Assembly: GCF_049844995.1 (NCBI RefSeq)
Contig: NZ_JBNCMC010000001.1
Location: 558,001-622,000, forward strand
Direction: 5' to 3'
Source of the DNA: Luteimicrobium sp049844995
GTDB taxonomy: Bacteria > Actinomycetota > Actinomycetes > Actinomycetales > Cellulomonadaceae
Length of the DNA stretch: 64,000 bases
Both the position numbers and the translations under genes were made by a program. The number at the start of each line of letters is the position of its first letter. Positions within the stretch are counted from its first letter, which is position 1. The notes under the pieces were generated by a model that saw nothing but the letters and a program-made list of their open reading frames with translations, searched no databases and was not told the origin of the DNA. Below are positions 7,855 through 16,240 of the stretch, piece by piece.

Positions 7855-8760
7855 ATGACAGCGACGACGCCCGCCGGCTCGCAGCGCGACGTCGCGCGCG
7901 ACGGGGCCGCGCGCGACGGGGGGAGCGGCGCGGCCCCCCGGACCCCGCCCGAGTTCCGGCGGGTGTGGCTCTTGGCGATCGTCCGCGGGGTCCTGCTGCT
8001 GGTGCTCGGGCTCCTGCTGCTCATCGACCCCGTGCGCAGCGACCTCGCGACCATGCGCTGGGTGCTCGGCGCGTTCATGATCGTCGACGGCGTCGTCGCC
8101 GCGCTGGCCGCCCTGTGGCACCGGAACCAGTCGAGCTGGCAGGTGTGGCTCACGCAGTCCGCGGTCGACGTCGTCCTCGGCCTGGTGGTCCTCGCCTGGC
8201 CCGACCTGACCGCGAAGGCCCTGTACTACGTCCTGGCCGCCTGGGTGATCGCGCTGGGCGTGACGCTGCTGGTCACGGCGGGGGTGCTCGCCCGGTCGCG
8301 CGACCTGGAGTGGTCGTGGACGCTCACGTCGGGTGTGGTCGCGTTCCTGTTCGGGGTGCTGCTGGTGCTGCGCCCCGGGTCCGACGACGCCATCCAGCAG
8401 ACGACGTCGCTGGTGTTCGCCTTCTTCGCGTGGGTCGCGGGCGCGATCTACGTGGTGACCGGGTTCGCGACGCGCACGCTCGCGCTCGAGCTCCGCTCCC
8501 TCCGCGCGCAGCTCACGGCGCAGGGCGGGGCGCCCGCGCCCGCGCGGCTCGTCCTCGGCGGCGTCGGGGAGGGCGGGGCCGCCCGCCCGGCGCCGGAGCC
8601 CGAGCGGGTTCCGGCCTCGGACCCCGAGCCTCCCGAGGCGGCTCAGGCGCCCCGGACCACCGCTCCCGAGCCCACCCCGGACCGTGCGAGCCCCGAGCCG
8701 CCGACGGAGCCGGACGCGCCGGCCCCGCCCCCGTCAGGACCCGATCGACCGGTCACCTGA
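7855..8760 (+). CDS. DUF308 (HdeD-like) membrane protein with Pro/Glu-rich tail
   Basis: About 301 residues. Residues about 40-220 contain six hydrophobic segments in the repeated pattern of DUF308/HdeD, starting with the paired RGVLLLVLGLLLLIDP and a repeat VDVVLGLVVLAWPD. HdeD in enterobacteria is linked with acid resistance; here no function is known. The C-terminal 80 residues are Pro, Glu and Ala-rich and probably disordered. ATG 7855 is preceded at seven bases by TAGCGT (7842-7847), a leaderless start, and is preferred over an upstream in-frame start at 7756. The gene overlaps tatC by 27 bases, tail to tail. Confidence 0.82.
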   Translation: MTATTPAGSQRDVARDGAARDGGSGAAPRTPPEFRRVWLLAIVRGVLLLVLGLLLLIDPVRSDLATMRWVLGAFMIVDGVVAALAALWHRNQSSWQVWLTQSAVDVVLGLVVLAWPDLTAKALYYVLAAWVIALGVTLLVTAGVLARSRDLEWSWTLTSGVVAFLFGVLLVLRPGSDDAIQQTTSLVFAFFAWVAGAIYVVTGFATRTLALELRSLRAQLTAQGGAPAPARLVLGGVGEGGAARPAPEPERVPASDPEPPEAAQAPRTTAPEPTPDRASPEPPTEPDAPAPPPSGPDRPVT

Positions 8761-9528
8761 CGCGCCGAGCAGCGCTGCCCGCCGCGCGTCGAGACGGCGG
8801 TCGTGCGCCAGGCACACGGCGACGGCCGCGAAGTACAGCGCGCACATCGGGACGGCGACGGCGAGCATCGTGACCGCGTCGGGCGTCGGCGTCATGACGG
8901 CGGCGAAGACGAAGTTCGCGATCACGGCCCACCGCCAGCCCCCGAGCCACGTCGACCCGCGGACGACGCCGGCGAGGCCCAGACCCGCCATCAGCACCGG
9001 CAGCACGAACGCGATCCCGAACGCGAGGGCCAGCCGCATCACGAACGACAGGTACGACTGCGCGTCGATGAAGTTGGCGGCGCCGTCGGGCGTGAACGCG
9101 GTGAGCATGCGCACCGCGTTGGGCAGCGCCCACCAGGCCAGCGCCACCCCGCCGGCGAACAGGGGGACGGCGGCGCCCAGGAACCCCACGGCCCAGCGGC
9201 GCTCGCGGCCCGTGAGGCCGGGGGTCACGAAGGCCCACAGCTGGTAGAGCCACCAGGGGCAGGCGAGGAGCACGCCGAGGAACAGCGCGCCCTTGAGGTG
9301 CAGGTCGAACGCCGACGCCAGGCCGGAGAAGTTCAGCGCCGTGTCGGAGCCGCGGCGCTCGCCGGCGGCGAGGACCGGCGCCTGCACGGCGTCGAACACC
9401 GGCGCGTACAGCCACCAGCCCGCGACCGCGGCGGCGAGCGTCCCGGCGGCCGCGAGCACGGCGCGCCGGCGCAGCTCGCGCAGGTGCTCGCGCAGCGGCG
9501 CCCGGCCGTCGCCGCGCGTCCGGCTCAT
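8734..9528 (-). CDS. tatC: Twin-arginine translocase subunit TatC
   Basis: A 264-residue TatC, the polytopic receptor that recognises twin-arginine signal peptides. The N-terminal cytoplasmic PLREHLRELRRR matches the signal-binding region of the family, followed by six membrane segments. It is the last gene of a compact tatB-tatA-tatC operon; its start overlaps the tatA stop by four bases. The three-gene set appears complete, whereas many actinobacteria keep tatB elsewhere and pair tatA-tatC near proteasome accessory genes. A LacI-type operator precedes the operon, suggesting this is a specialised second Tat system. Confidence 0.93.
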   Translation of the reverse strand: MSRTRGDGRAPLREHLRELRRRAVLAAAGTLAAAVAGWWLYAPVFDAVQAPVLAAGERRGSDTALNFSGLASAFDLHLKGALFLGVLLACPWWLYQLWAFVTPGLTGRERRWAVGFLGAAVPLFAGGVALAWWALPNAVRMLTAFTPDGAANFIDAQSYLSFVMRLALAFGIAFVLPVLMAGLGLAGVVRGSTWLGGWRWAVIANFVFAAVMTPTPDAVTMLAVAVPMCALYFAAVAVCLAHDRRLDARRAALLGASGDRSIGS

Positions 9529-9767
9529 TCGGGCAGGGCGGCGCGCTCGGCCGTGGGCGCGGCGACGCTCTCGGCCGGGGCGAGGGTCCCCGCCGCGGCG
9601 GTGGCACCGGCGCCGTCGCCCTCGGTGAGCTCCTTGACCTCGTTCTTGAAGATCTTGAGCGAGGACCCGACGCCCTTGGCGAGCTCGGGCAGCTTGTTCG
9701 CGCCGAACAGCAGCACGAGCACGCCGACGACGATGATCAGGTGCCAGGCGGTGAGGTTACGCAGCAT
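9525..9767 (-). CDS. tatA: Twin-arginine translocase subunit TatA
   Basis: An 80-residue TatA. The N-terminal membrane segment (WHLIIVVGVLVLLFGANKLPELA) carries the conserved Phe-Gly hinge before the amphipathic helix with GVGSSLKIFKNEVKEL. TatA oligomers form the translocation element recruited by TatBC. The C-terminal tail is short, Ala/Glu-rich and disordered. The start lies inside the end of tatB (11-base overlap) and the stop overlaps tatC, so all three are co-translated. Confidence 0.93.
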   Translation of the reverse strand: MLRNLTAWHLIIVVGVLVLLFGANKLPELAKGVGSSLKIFKNEVKELTEGDGAGATAAAGTLAPAESVAAPTAERAALPE

Positions 9768-10047
9768 GGGAGTCTCCTTGCTCGGGGTGGTGCGGGTCGG
9801 TGGGGGCGGCGAGCGCGTCGCGCACGACGCGTCGCGGGTCGTACTGGCGAGGGTCGAGCGCGGACCAGTCGACGCCGTCGGCGCCGAGCTCGTCGTCGAC
9901 CCGGGCCCGGAGCCCGCGGGCGACGTCGCGCGCGCGGCGCACCCAGCGGCCGGCCTCCTCCGCGTACCGGGGCAGGCGGGTGGGGCCGATCACGACGATC
10001 GCGACGACGAGGATCACGAGCAGCTCGCCGCCGTTGACGTCAGCCAC
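9757..10047 (-). CDS. tatB: Twin-arginine translocase subunit TatB
   Basis: A 96-residue TatB-like subunit, first in the operon. The single membrane segment (GELLVILVVAIVVIGPTRLP) has the Gly-Pro hinge characteristic of TatB instead of the Phe-Gly of TatA, and the following amphipathic helix YAEEAGRWVRRARDVARGL is TatB-like. TatB and TatC form the signal-peptide receptor. The GTG start at 10047 lies 50 bases from a 14-bp LacI-type palindrome at 10096-10109 that overlaps the stop codon of the upstream GH3 gene. Confidence 0.9.
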   Translation of the reverse strand: MADVNGGELLVILVVAIVVIGPTRLPRYAEEAGRWVRRARDVARGLRARVDDELGADGVDWSALDPRQYDPRRVVRDALAAPTDPHHPEQGDSHAA

Positions 10048-10095
10048 GGCGGTCGGCCCGGGTCGAGAGAATGAGCACGCTGGTCTCCATTGACG

Positions 10096-10109
10096 TCGAA
10101 GCGCTTCAA
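10096..10109 (-). promoter_or_regulatory. LacI-type operator upstream of tatBAC
   Basis: TCGAAGCGCTTCAA, a near-perfect palindrome (13 of 14 match to TCGAAGCGCTTCGA), overlaps the GH3 stop codon and ends 49 bases before the tatB start. The same box precedes the GH42 and transporter genes. It implies that tatBAC has its own LacI-controlled promoter even though it also lies downstream of GH3 on the same strand. Confidence 0.7.
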
Positions 10110-13096
10110 CGCTGATAGTGCGGGTCAGAGTCCCTCGATGTCAACCCCGAGGGGCGATCAGGTCTTCTGCTGTCGAACGTCGGCGACGCCGGATCGTCGA
10201 ACGTGTTCGACGCCTCGCCGTGGAACCGCAGGCCCGCGCACCGCGCGCCGCCCGTGAGCACGAGGCGCACGTCGCCGGGCAGCACGGGCGCCCAGCCCGA
10301 CGGGACGTCGACCCGCACGCGCGACCATGCGTGTCGCAGGTCGTCGGCGTCGTCGTCCGGCTCGGGCACGGCGACCGAGCCGAGCGTGCGCCACCCCGTC
10401 GGGGTGCAGGCGTCGACCCGCACCTGCGCGGGGCCCGGCCGGGCGCGGGCGACGGTGAGCGTCAGCCCGACGGTGCCGGCGAGGTCGCACTCGCGCAGGA
10501 GCGCGCGCCCCTCGGTGCGCCCGGGGGCGACCTGGACGCACGTGCCTTCCTCTGCGGTCCTGTCGGAGAGCGCGAGGCCGTCGAGCTCGTCCGCGTCCAC
10601 GGGGTCGACGTCCCGGTCCAGGCACGGGCGCGGCCAGAACCGTGCGCCCTCGACCTCGAGCGTCGCGGCCGGCCCGACGAGCGCCGACGACGGCCCCGCC
10701 GCCAGCGTGTACGTGCCCGGCGCCACGGCGCGGCGGTGGCCGACCGTGTCCCACACCGCCAGGTCGTCCACCGCGAGCTCCAGCTCGACCGACGCGGTCG
10801 CGCCCGCCGGCACGACGACTCTCCGGTGCGCGACGAGGCGGTGGGGGTAGGGGAGCCCGAGGTCGGGAGCGTCGACGTAGAGCTGGACGAGCTCGTGGGC
10901 GTCGCGCGTCCCCGCGCTGCGGACGCTGACGCTGGCGCGCACCACGTCGCCGGCGGCGGCCGACGCGCGGTCCAGGCGGACGTCGTCGTACCGCACGTCG
11001 CCGTAGGTCAGGCCGTGCCCGAGCCCGTACCGGGGAGCGTGCGGGGAGTACCAGGTCGTGTGCCCGGCGCGGAGGACGTCGTAGTCGAGCAGGTCGCCGA
11101 CGTGCTCGGTCGCGGCCGGCCACGACTGGGCCAGCCGGCCCCGCGGCTCGTGCTCGCCGAGCAGGACGTCCGCGAGGGCGTGCCCGAGCTCCTGCCCACC
11201 GTGGGACGACCACACGACGGCATCCGCGTCGAGGTCGTCGGGCAGCACGTACGGGTAGGACGACACGATGACGAGCACCGCGGTCGCGGCGGCCTCCCGG
11301 ACGGCGCGCCACAGCGCGAGCATCGACGCGGGCAGCTCGAGCGAGCCGCGGTCCGTCGCCTCGCGGCCGCCGAGGTGCGGGTCGTTGCCCAGCACGACGA
11401 CGGCCGTCCCGGCGTCCCGTGCGACCCGGGCCACGTCGTCGCGGCCGGTGCGCAGGGCGTGCGGCGTGAACCGTTCGGCCTGCTCGAGGACGTCGGCGTC
11501 GACCACCAGCGTGCCCTGCTCGTCGTGCTGCACCCGGACCCAGCGGCCGGTGAGGTGGTGCTGGAACGACCACGTGCCGTCGTCGTGCACGTGCCGGCGG
11601 AACGCCTCCTGCGCCACCCAGCCGCCGACGCGCTCGGCGCTCGCCCGGACGATCCAGTCGGCGCCCGTCCACAGCGCGCCCGAGCCCTCCTCGCCGACCG
11701 AGCGGAGCGTGAGGAAGCCGTCGTCCCATCCCGTCACGTCGTGCAGGGCCCGCGCCGAGTCGACCGCGTCGGCCACGAGGACGGCGCGTCCCGTCACCGG
11801 GCGCACGCACCGCCCGGTCGTGGCCGAGCGCAGGGCGACGCGGTCGGCGCCGTCGGCGACGTGGACGGCGCCGGACCCGAGCTGCTCGGCGAGCGCCGTC
11901 GCGACGCTCACCGTGTAGGGCGCGGGTCCGGAGTACCAGTCGCGGAGCACGACGCCGGCGAGCGGCCCGGTGACGGCCACGCGCGCCCCCGCCGGGAGCG
12001 GCAGCGCGCCGTCGTTCTCGAGCACGACGACGGCCTTGGTCGCGGCCTCGCGGGCGAGGGCCCGGTGGCGGGGCAGGTCGATCGCGTCCGCGGGCTCGAC
12101 GAAGGGGTCCAGCTCGGGGTCGAGCTCGCCCGTGCGGATGCGGACCTCGAGGAGGTGCCGGACCGCCCGGTCGACGTCCTCCTCGCCGACGAGCCCGAGC
12201 TCGAGGGCCGCGGTCAGGCGCTCGACGGTCTCGGTCGGGTCGGCGAGCTCCGTGAACGAGTCGATGCCGGCCCGCAGGAGCGCGGCGTGGGACTCGACGT
12301 GGTCGTCGGCGTAGCGCTGGAGGTCGACGACGAACCCCGGGGCGGCGGCGTCGGACACCACGAGGAGGTCGTGCGGCGCGGCGTCGCGGAGCGCGTCGAG
12401 CAGCTCGCGCGACAGGTGCGCGGGCCGGCCGTTCACCAGGTTGTACGACGCCATCACCCCGCCGACGACGCCTGCCCGGACCGGGCCCAGGAACGCGGGC
12501 GCCTCGTACTCGTGCCAGACGCGCGGGCGCAGCTCCGAGCTCGTCACGGCCCGGTCGGTCTCGTTGCTGTAGCCGAACGCGTGCTTGAGCGTGGGCACCG
12601 TCCGCCAGTACACGGGGTGGTCGCCGCGCAGGCCGCGCGCGTAGGCCGTCGCGAGCCACGCCGTGACGTGCGGGTCCTCGCTGAAGCCCTCCTCGTTGCG
12701 GCCCCACAGCGGGTGCCGTAGCGGGTTGACGACGGGAGCCCAGGCGTTGAGCGAGATCGTCGGGTCGTCGGCGTGCTTGGCGCGCAGCTCGACGCCCACG
12801 ACCTCGCCCACCCGGGTGACGACGTCGGCGTCCCAGGTGGCCGCGAGGCCGACGGGCTGCGGGAAGAGCGTCGCGGTCCCGAGCCAGGCGACGCCGTGCA
12901 GCGCCTCGGTGCCGGTGCGGAAGGCCGCGAGCCCGAGCCGCTCGACCGCGGGGGCGGTCTGGTGGAGCATCGCGATCTTCTCGTCGCGGGTGAGCCGGCG
13001 CGCGAGGTCGGCGGCGCGCTCGGGGGCGGGCAGCGCCGGGTCGCGGTAGGGCGGCACGTCCAGGGCGGTCTCGGAGACGGGGGCGCCGTCGGCCAC
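10106..13096 (-). CDS. Glycoside hydrolase family 3 protein, cytoplasmic
   Basis: About 996 residues. The GH3 barrel shows EALHGVAWLG, the substrate-binding Lys-His in TLKHAFGYSNE (near 171) and the nucleophile Asp249 in VVSDAAAPGF. GH3 enzymes release terminal sugars from beta-linked glycosides. The C-terminal alpha/beta domain is split by an insert of about 130 residues (about 420-550) with repeated LRS/TGR/DGTW patterns resembling a beta-trefoil (fascin-like) fold. A fibronectin-III-like domain follows, then about 120 residues suggesting a CBM6-like sandwich. There is no signal peptide. GTG 13096 has GAGGAGG upstream, so the long in-frame extension to 13342 is rejected. Sugar specificity is not deducible. 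Confidence 0.88.
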   Translation of the reverse strand: MADGAPVSETALDVPPYRDPALPAPERAADLARRLTRDEKIAMLHQTAPAVERLGLAAFRTGTEALHGVAWLGTATLFPQPVGLAATWDADVVTRVGEVVGVELRAKHADDPTISLNAWAPVVNPLRHPLWGRNEEGFSEDPHVTAWLATAYARGLRGDHPVYWRTVPTLKHAFGYSNETDRAVTSSELRPRVWHEYEAPAFLGPVRAGVVGGVMASYNLVNGRPAHLSRELLDALRDAAPHDLLVVSDAAAPGFVVDLQRYADDHVESHAALLRAGIDSFTELADPTETVERLTAALELGLVGEEDVDRAVRHLLEVRIRTGELDPELDPFVEPADAIDLPRHRALAREAATKAVVVLENDGALPLPAGARVAVTGPLAGVVLRDWYSGPAPYTVSVATALAEQLGSGAVHVADGADRVALRSATTGRCVRPVTGRAVLVADAVDSARALHDVTGWDDGFLTLRSVGEEGSGALWTGADWIVRASAERVGGWVAQEAFRRHVHDDGTWSFQHHLTGRWVRVQHDEQGTLVVDADVLEQAERFTPHALRTGRDDVARVARDAGTAVVVLGNDPHLGGREATDRGSLELPASMLALWRAVREAAATAVLVIVSSYPYVLPDDLDADAVVWSSHGGQELGHALADVLLGEHEPRGRLAQSWPAATEHVGDLLDYDVLRAGHTTWYSPHAPRYGLGHGLTYGDVRYDDVRLDRASAAAGDVVRASVSVRSAGTRDAHELVQLYVDAPDLGLPYPHRLVAHRRVVVPAGATASVELELAVDDLAVWDTVGHRRAVAPGTYTLAAGPSSALVGPAATLEVEGARFWPRPCLDRDVDPVDADELDGLALSDRTAEEGTCVQVAPGRTEGRALLRECDLAGTVGLTLTVARARPGPAQVRVDACTPTGWRTLGSVAVPEPDDDADDLRHAWSRVRVDVPSGWAPVLPGDVRLVLTGGARCAGLRFHGEASNTFDDPASPTFDSRRPDRPSGLTSRDSDPHYQR

Positions 13097-13176
13097 GGTG
13101 GTCCTCCTCGGGCGGTCGGGTCGTCGGGGTGGTCTGGTGGGCCGCGCGCTCGTCGATGAGCCCGTCGATCCATTCG

Positions 13177-13190
13177 TCGAAGCGCAGCGT
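13177..13190 (-). promoter_or_regulatory. Possible LacI-type operator upstream of GH3
   Basis: TCGAAGCGCAGCGT matches one half and the centre of the operator consensus (11 of 14 to TCGAAGCGCTTCGA), about 80 bases upstream of the GH3 start. It is a weaker site than the other three; the flanking CGTCGA on the far side may extend it. Confidence 0.4.
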
Positions 13191-13346
13191 CGATGCGGCA
13201 TCGAACCCGGGTGTCGGAGCCGCGCGGAGCCGCCCCGGCGCCCCGGCAGGGTGCGGCCGTCGCGCTTCTGAGCCGGAATGATGCCACGGATTCGCGAACC
13301 GCCGCGACGCAGGGAAACGAAACGGTCACGGAACCGCAGCACGGTC

Positions 13347-13396
13347 TTGCGCGGGCGTCGTGGATGCCGCTAGGGTCGCGCATCGAACCGCTTCGA
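13347..13396 (+). promoter_or_regulatory. Promoter and LacI-type operator of the transporter operon
   Basis: TTGCGC at 13347-13352 and TAGGGT at 13371-13376 form a -35/-10 pair with an 18-base spacer. TCGAACCGCTTCGA (13383-13396; 13 of 14 to the consensus) sits exactly where transcription would start, a classic repressor position. The whole 370-base gap between GH3 and the binding-protein gene (13097-13466) is a divergent control region with no small gene visible. Confidence 0.65.
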
Positions 13397-13466
13397 CGAC
13401 GAATGTCGAACATCGTCGCCCGGGCACGGCCCGGGGGACCGCCTGCACAAGGGAGTGAGGACGACC

Positions 13467-15137
13467 ATGAACAACCCCCACCCGCGTCTCGGCCGGGCCG
13501 GTGACATCGAGGTCGGGCGACGGTCCTTCCTCGGGATGATCGCCGCGGGCGCCGCCGTGATCGGAGTGCCGTCGCTGCTGTCGGCCTGCGGCACGGGCGC
13601 CAAGAGCGTCGACCCGACCGACGCCGCCAAGGTCTCGGCGGGCGTGCTGCCCGCCTTCGTCCCCGTCGAGTACGCGAAGCCGGACTTCGCGAGCGTCAAG
13701 GGGTCCACCCCCGGCTACGCGAAGATCCCGAGCCCGCTCGTCCAGTCCGTCAAGACCAAGCCCGGCAAGGGCTCCACGTTCACGGCGATGACGCCGCTGT
13801 GGGGCACCATCCCGCCCGTCGCCGGCAACAAGTACTACGAGGCCGTCAACGGCATGCTCGGCTCGACGATCAAGTTCCAGATCTCCGACGGGAACACGTA
13901 CGGCGACAAGCTCGCCACCACGCTCGCATCGGCCAAGGACGTGCCGGACTGGGTGTGCGTGCCGACCTGGAACGTCCCGCCCCGCTTCGGCTCCGAGATC
14001 GTCCCCCACCTCTTCCAGGACCTCACGGACTTCCTGTCCGGCGACAACGTCAAGAAGTACCCGAACCTCGCCAACATCCCCACGGCGGCCTGGAAGTACG
14101 GCGTCTTCAACAACCGCCTCTACGCGCTGCCGTTCCCCGGCGAGATCCTCACGGACGCGACCTTCTACCGCAAGGACGTCGTCGACGCCAAGGGCATCGA
14201 CGCGTCCCAGGTCAAGACCGCCGACGACCTGCTCGCCCTCGCCAAGGAGCTCACCGGCGGCAAGGTGTGGGGCGCCGAGGACCTGTGGACCACGGCCACC
14301 CAGATGTTCGCCGTCGTCCCCAAGTGGAAGCTCGTCGACGGCAAGCTCGTCAACCGCGTCGAGACCGACGAGTACCGCGAGGCGCTCGAGTGGAACCGCA
14401 AGCTCTTCGCGAGCGGCTCCGTGCACCCCGACGCGGTCGCCGCGAACGCCGGCGAGGCCAAGTCGCGGTTCCAGTCCGGCAAGACCCTCATCGCGTCCGA
14501 CGGCGTCGGCGGGTGGCACGAGGCCCTGCGCGACAACCTGGCGAACAACCCGGACTACGCCCAGCAGCCGTTCGCCCCGCTGACCGGCACGAGCGGCACC
14601 GCCCCGGTCCTGTGGCAGGCGAACCCGGTCAACATCTTCTCGTTCCTCAAGAAGAACGACGACAAGGCCAAGATCGAGGAGCTCCTCGCGCTGGCCAACC
14701 TGCTCGCGGCGCCCTTCGGGACCACGGAGTTCGACACCATCAACAACGGTGTCGAGGGCGTCCACTTCACGCGCGACAAGGACGGGCTGCCCGTCCCCAC
14801 CAAGCTCGCCGCGACCGAGCTCCAGCCGACCTACACGTTCCTCGTCGACGGGCCGGTCGCGAACTCGTTCGTCCAGTACCCGGGCTTCGTCGAGGCCTAC
14901 TGCACCTGGATGGCCGGCGCCGCTCAGGTCGTCCAGGAGCCCCTGTTCTTCGCGGAGCAGATCGTGGAGCCGCCGCAGTACGCGTCCCTCGGGCAGCCGT
15001 TCACCGACCTCGAGAAGGACTACGCGCGCGGGCGCAAGAGCTCCTCCGACCTCGACGCCGCGATCAAGACGTGGCAGTCCTCGGGCGGTGACCAGCTCCG
15101 CGACTTCTACCAGAAGATCCTGGACTCCGAGCAGTGA
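13467..15137 (+). CDS. Extracellular solute-binding protein, Tat-exported lipoprotein (LplA-like)
   Basis: About 556 residues, the large size of LplA/YtcQ-type CUT1 binding proteins for oligosaccharides. The N-terminus holds a twin-arginine motif (GRRSFLGM, Arg18-Arg19), a hydrophobic stretch and a lipobox LLSAC with Cys41, so the protein should be folded before Tat export and then lipid-anchored. ATG 13467 follows GGGAG/GAGG. The stop overlaps the first permease start by four bases. Together with two permeases and no ATPase it forms a CUT1 importer that probably uses a shared MsiK-type ATPase. GH95 in the same operon and GH3/GH42 nearby suggest a hemicellulose- or galactan-derived oligosaccharide as ligand. 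Confidence 0.9.
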   Translation: MNNPHPRLGRAGDIEVGRRSFLGMIAAGAAVIGVPSLLSACGTGAKSVDPTDAAKVSAGVLPAFVPVEYAKPDFASVKGSTPGYAKIPSPLVQSVKTKPGKGSTFTAMTPLWGTIPPVAGNKYYEAVNGMLGSTIKFQISDGNTYGDKLATTLASAKDVPDWVCVPTWNVPPRFGSEIVPHLFQDLTDFLSGDNVKKYPNLANIPTAAWKYGVFNNRLYALPFPGEILTDATFYRKDVVDAKGIDASQVKTADDLLALAKELTGGKVWGAEDLWTTATQMFAVVPKWKLVDGKLVNRVETDEYREALEWNRKLFASGSVHPDAVAANAGEAKSRFQSGKTLIASDGVGGWHEALRDNLANNPDYAQQPFAPLTGTSGTAPVLWQANPVNIFSFLKKNDDKAKIEELLALANLLAAPFGTTEFDTINNGVEGVHFTRDKDGLPVPTKLAATELQPTYTFLVDGPVANSFVQYPGFVEAYCTWMAGAAQVVQEPLFFAEQIVEPPQYASLGQPFTDLEKDYARGRKSSSDLDAAIKTWQSSGGDQLRDFYQKILDSEQ

Positions 15138-16240
15138 CCACGCCCCGCACCGCCCCCGTCGCCCCCGGCACGTCGGACCGGACCACGACCGGTCGGCCCG
15201 CCGGGGGCGGTGGGCCCGCCGGCCCCGCGCCGTCGTCGGGCGACGTCGACCCCGCGGGTGCTGCGCCGTCGTCGGGCAGCGCCCGGCGCACCCGGCGCAC
15301 CCGGCGCGCGCGCCGCGCCGGCGAACGCACGATCAGCTGGCGGGTCCGCCTGCGGCGGGACCGCTCGCTCATCCTCATGACGCTGCCCGCGGTGCTGCTG
15401 CTCGCCGTCTTCGCGTACGTGCCGATGGCCGGGAACGTCATCGCGTGGCAGAACTACTCGCCGTACACGGGGTTCCTGCACAGCCCGTTCGTGGGCTGGT
15501 CGAACTTCGAGCGGGTGTTCACGAACCCGGCGTTCCTCAACGCCGTCGGGAACACGCTCACCATCACGGTGTTCCAGCTGCTCTTCTACTTCCCCGTGCC
15601 GATCGTGCTCGCGCTGCTGCTCAACAGCGTCATGTCGCCGCGCATCCGCACCATCGTCCAGTCGATCGTCTACCTGCCCCACTTCTTCTCGTGGGTGCTC
15701 GTCGTGACGATCTTCCAGCAGCTCTTCGGCGGCGCCGGCCTCGTCAACCAGGTCCTGAGCGAGCACGGCGGCGGCGGGTTCGACCTCATGACGAACCCGC
15801 ACACGTTCCTCGTGCTCATCACGTCGCAGTCCATCTGGAAGGACGCGGGCTGGGGCATCATCATCTTCCTCGCGGCGCTCACCACGGTGTCGCCCGAGCT
15901 CTACGAGGCGTCCGTCGTCGACGGCGCCGGTCGGTGGCGCCGCATGTGGCACGTGACGCTGCCCGCGCTGCGGCCCGTCATCATCCTGCTGCTCATCCTG
16001 CGGCTCGGGGACGCGCTCACCGTCGGCTTCGAGCAGCTCATCCTGCAGCGCGACGCCGTCGGGTCCGACGTGTCCGAGGTGATCGACACGTACGTCTACT
16101 ACCAGGGCGTCATCTACGGGGACTGGAGCTTCGCCGCCGCGGCGGGGCTCGTCAAGGGAATCGTGAGCCTCGCGCTCGTCCTCGGGGCGAACAAGCTCGC
16201 GCACGTGTTCGGGGAGTCGGGGGTGTACAAGCGGTCATGA
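15134..16240 (+). CDS. ABC transporter permease, CUT1 type (LplB-like)
   Basis: A 368-residue inner-membrane permease. The first 70 residues are Pro/Gly/Ser-rich and then Arg-rich, an unusually long cytoplasmic N-tail. Six membrane segments follow. The EAA loop that docks the ATPase is visible as LYEASVVDGAGRWRRMWHVTLPAL (residues about 255-280). Its GTG start overlaps the binding-protein stop and its stop overlaps the next permease ATG, so the three transporter genes are translationally coupled. Homologues (LplB, YteP) import oligogalacturonides or complex sugars. Confidence 0.92.
   Translation: MTTPRTAPVAPGTSDRTTTGRPAGGGGPAGPAPSSGDVDPAGAAPSSGSARRTRRTRRARRAGERTISWRVRLRRDRSLILMTLPAVLLLAVFAYVPMAGNVIAWQNYSPYTGFLHSPFVGWSNFERVFTNPAFLNAVGNTLTITVFQLLFYFPVPIVLALLLNSVMSPRIRTIVQSIVYLPHFFSWVLVVTIFQQLFGGAGLVNQVLSEHGGGGFDLMTNPHTFLVLITSQSIWKDAGWGIIIFLAALTTVSPELYEASVVDGAGRWRRMWHVTLPALRPVIILLLILRLGDALTVGFEQLILQRDAVGSDVSEVIDTYVYYQGVIYGDWSFAAAAGLVKGIVSLALVLGANKLAHVFGESGVYKRS

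Noticed and set aside
13097..13342. N-terminal extension of GH3 to 13342
   Set aside because: It is Arg-rich, crosses the control region with a LacI-type half box, and GTG 13096 has a strong GAGGAGG site.
14749..16236. Long upstream extension of the second permease
   Set aside because: It is the alternative frame of the binding-protein and first-permease genes; the ATGA overlap start at 16237 is clear.
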